Positions 63,961 to 64,000 of a stretch of DNA of 64,000 bases are shown piece after piece. The number at the start of each line of letters is the position of its first letter. Positions within the stretch are counted from its first letter, which is position 1. The stretch lies in NCBI GenBank assembly GCA_963971535.1, contig OZ020589.1, forward strand, positions 54,131,743 to 54,195,742, read 5' to 3'. The DNA is from Notolepis coatsorum (taxonomy: Eukaryota; Chordata; Actinopteri; Aulopiformes; Paralepididae). The position numbers were made by a program, and so were the translations under genes. The notes beneath the pieces were generated by a model. It had not been told where the DNA came from, searched no databases, and saw nothing but the letters and a program-made list of their open reading frames with translations.

Positions 63961-64000
63961 GCTAAAGTCACGCTTATCACTGCTAAAGTCACGCTTATCA

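Larger units (their letters stand above)
11928..64000 (+). repeat. 21-bp satellite array, about 52 kb, continuing past the window
   Basis: The monomer is 21 bp: GCTAAAGTCAC, then G or A, then CTTATCACT. It repeats without interruption except for 20 embedded LINE fragments and short junction variants. Subtracting the fragments leaves roughly 43 kb, on the order of 2,000 monomers. Commonest variants change CACGC to CACAC, less often CATGC. Because 21 is a multiple of three and several frames lack stops, translation gives long periodic open frames on both strands (VTLAVIS, LLKSRLS, ITAKVTL, DKRDFSS types). They have no codon structure of their own and are not called as genes. Confidence 0.98.

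Noticed and set aside
11928-64000. CRISPR-like regularly spaced repeat
   Set aside because: Monomers are directly contiguous with no unique spacers, there are no cas genes, and the context is eukaryotic.

Overview
This is a repeat-dominated stretch of a vertebrate nuclear genome, most probably a teleost fish. The evidence is the set of mobile elements: an L2/CR1-group LINE, a tRNA-derived SINE with an L2-type tail, a hAT element with an 8-bp target duplication, TTAA-target MITEs, and LINE 3' ends carrying the GGATA-loop stem described for eel UnaL2. I see no complete host gene, no rRNA and no functional tRNA.

Left part, 1-10.1 kb, is a layered graveyard of mobile DNA. A fold-back repeat (about 48-515) and the right end of a TTAA-type MITE (to 790) precede a frame-shifted reverse transcriptase remnant (LINE-B). 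LINE-B is split by a 5.7-kb L2/CR1-group LINE (1109-6795, TATAC on both sides). That LINE is itself split in ORF2 by a second copy of the same MITE (3506-3934). ORF1 is open, and ORF2 is open on both sides of the MITE. After the LINE come the rest of LINE-B, an opposite-strand LINE 3' end (LINE-C, 6886-7600), a 480-bp hAT element holding a piece of LINE ORF1 (7767-8246), a 52-bp minisatellite (about 8680-9354), and a minus-strand SINE split by another TTAA element (about 9414-10015).

Middle, 10.1-11.84 kb, is a telomere-motif minisatellite. Two or three TTAGGG units alternate with a fixed spacer, giving periods of 22 and 28 bp.

Right part, about 11.93 kb to the window end, is one enormous 21-bp satellite, on the order of 2,000 monomers, running off the window. 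Its first 1.5 kb is plain monomeric array. From about 13.46 kb it is a higher-order repeat marked by rare junction variants and by 20 copies of one 432-bp fragment: the minus-strand 3' end of an L2-clade LINE (ORF2 C-terminus, 3' UTR, terminal stem-loop). Diagnostic bases sort the 20 fragments into types A, B and C. The C copies form a simple tandem of about 632 bp at 50.5-52.9 kb that looks like the ancestral arrangement. Two near-identical super-repeats of 9.77 and 9.79 kb lie at 24.9-44.5 kb.

The very long open frames in the satellite follow from a 21-bp period without stop codons and are not genes. The most interesting biology is how a single dead LINE tail became a structural landmark of a multi-level satellite array, and what RNA that array could make.
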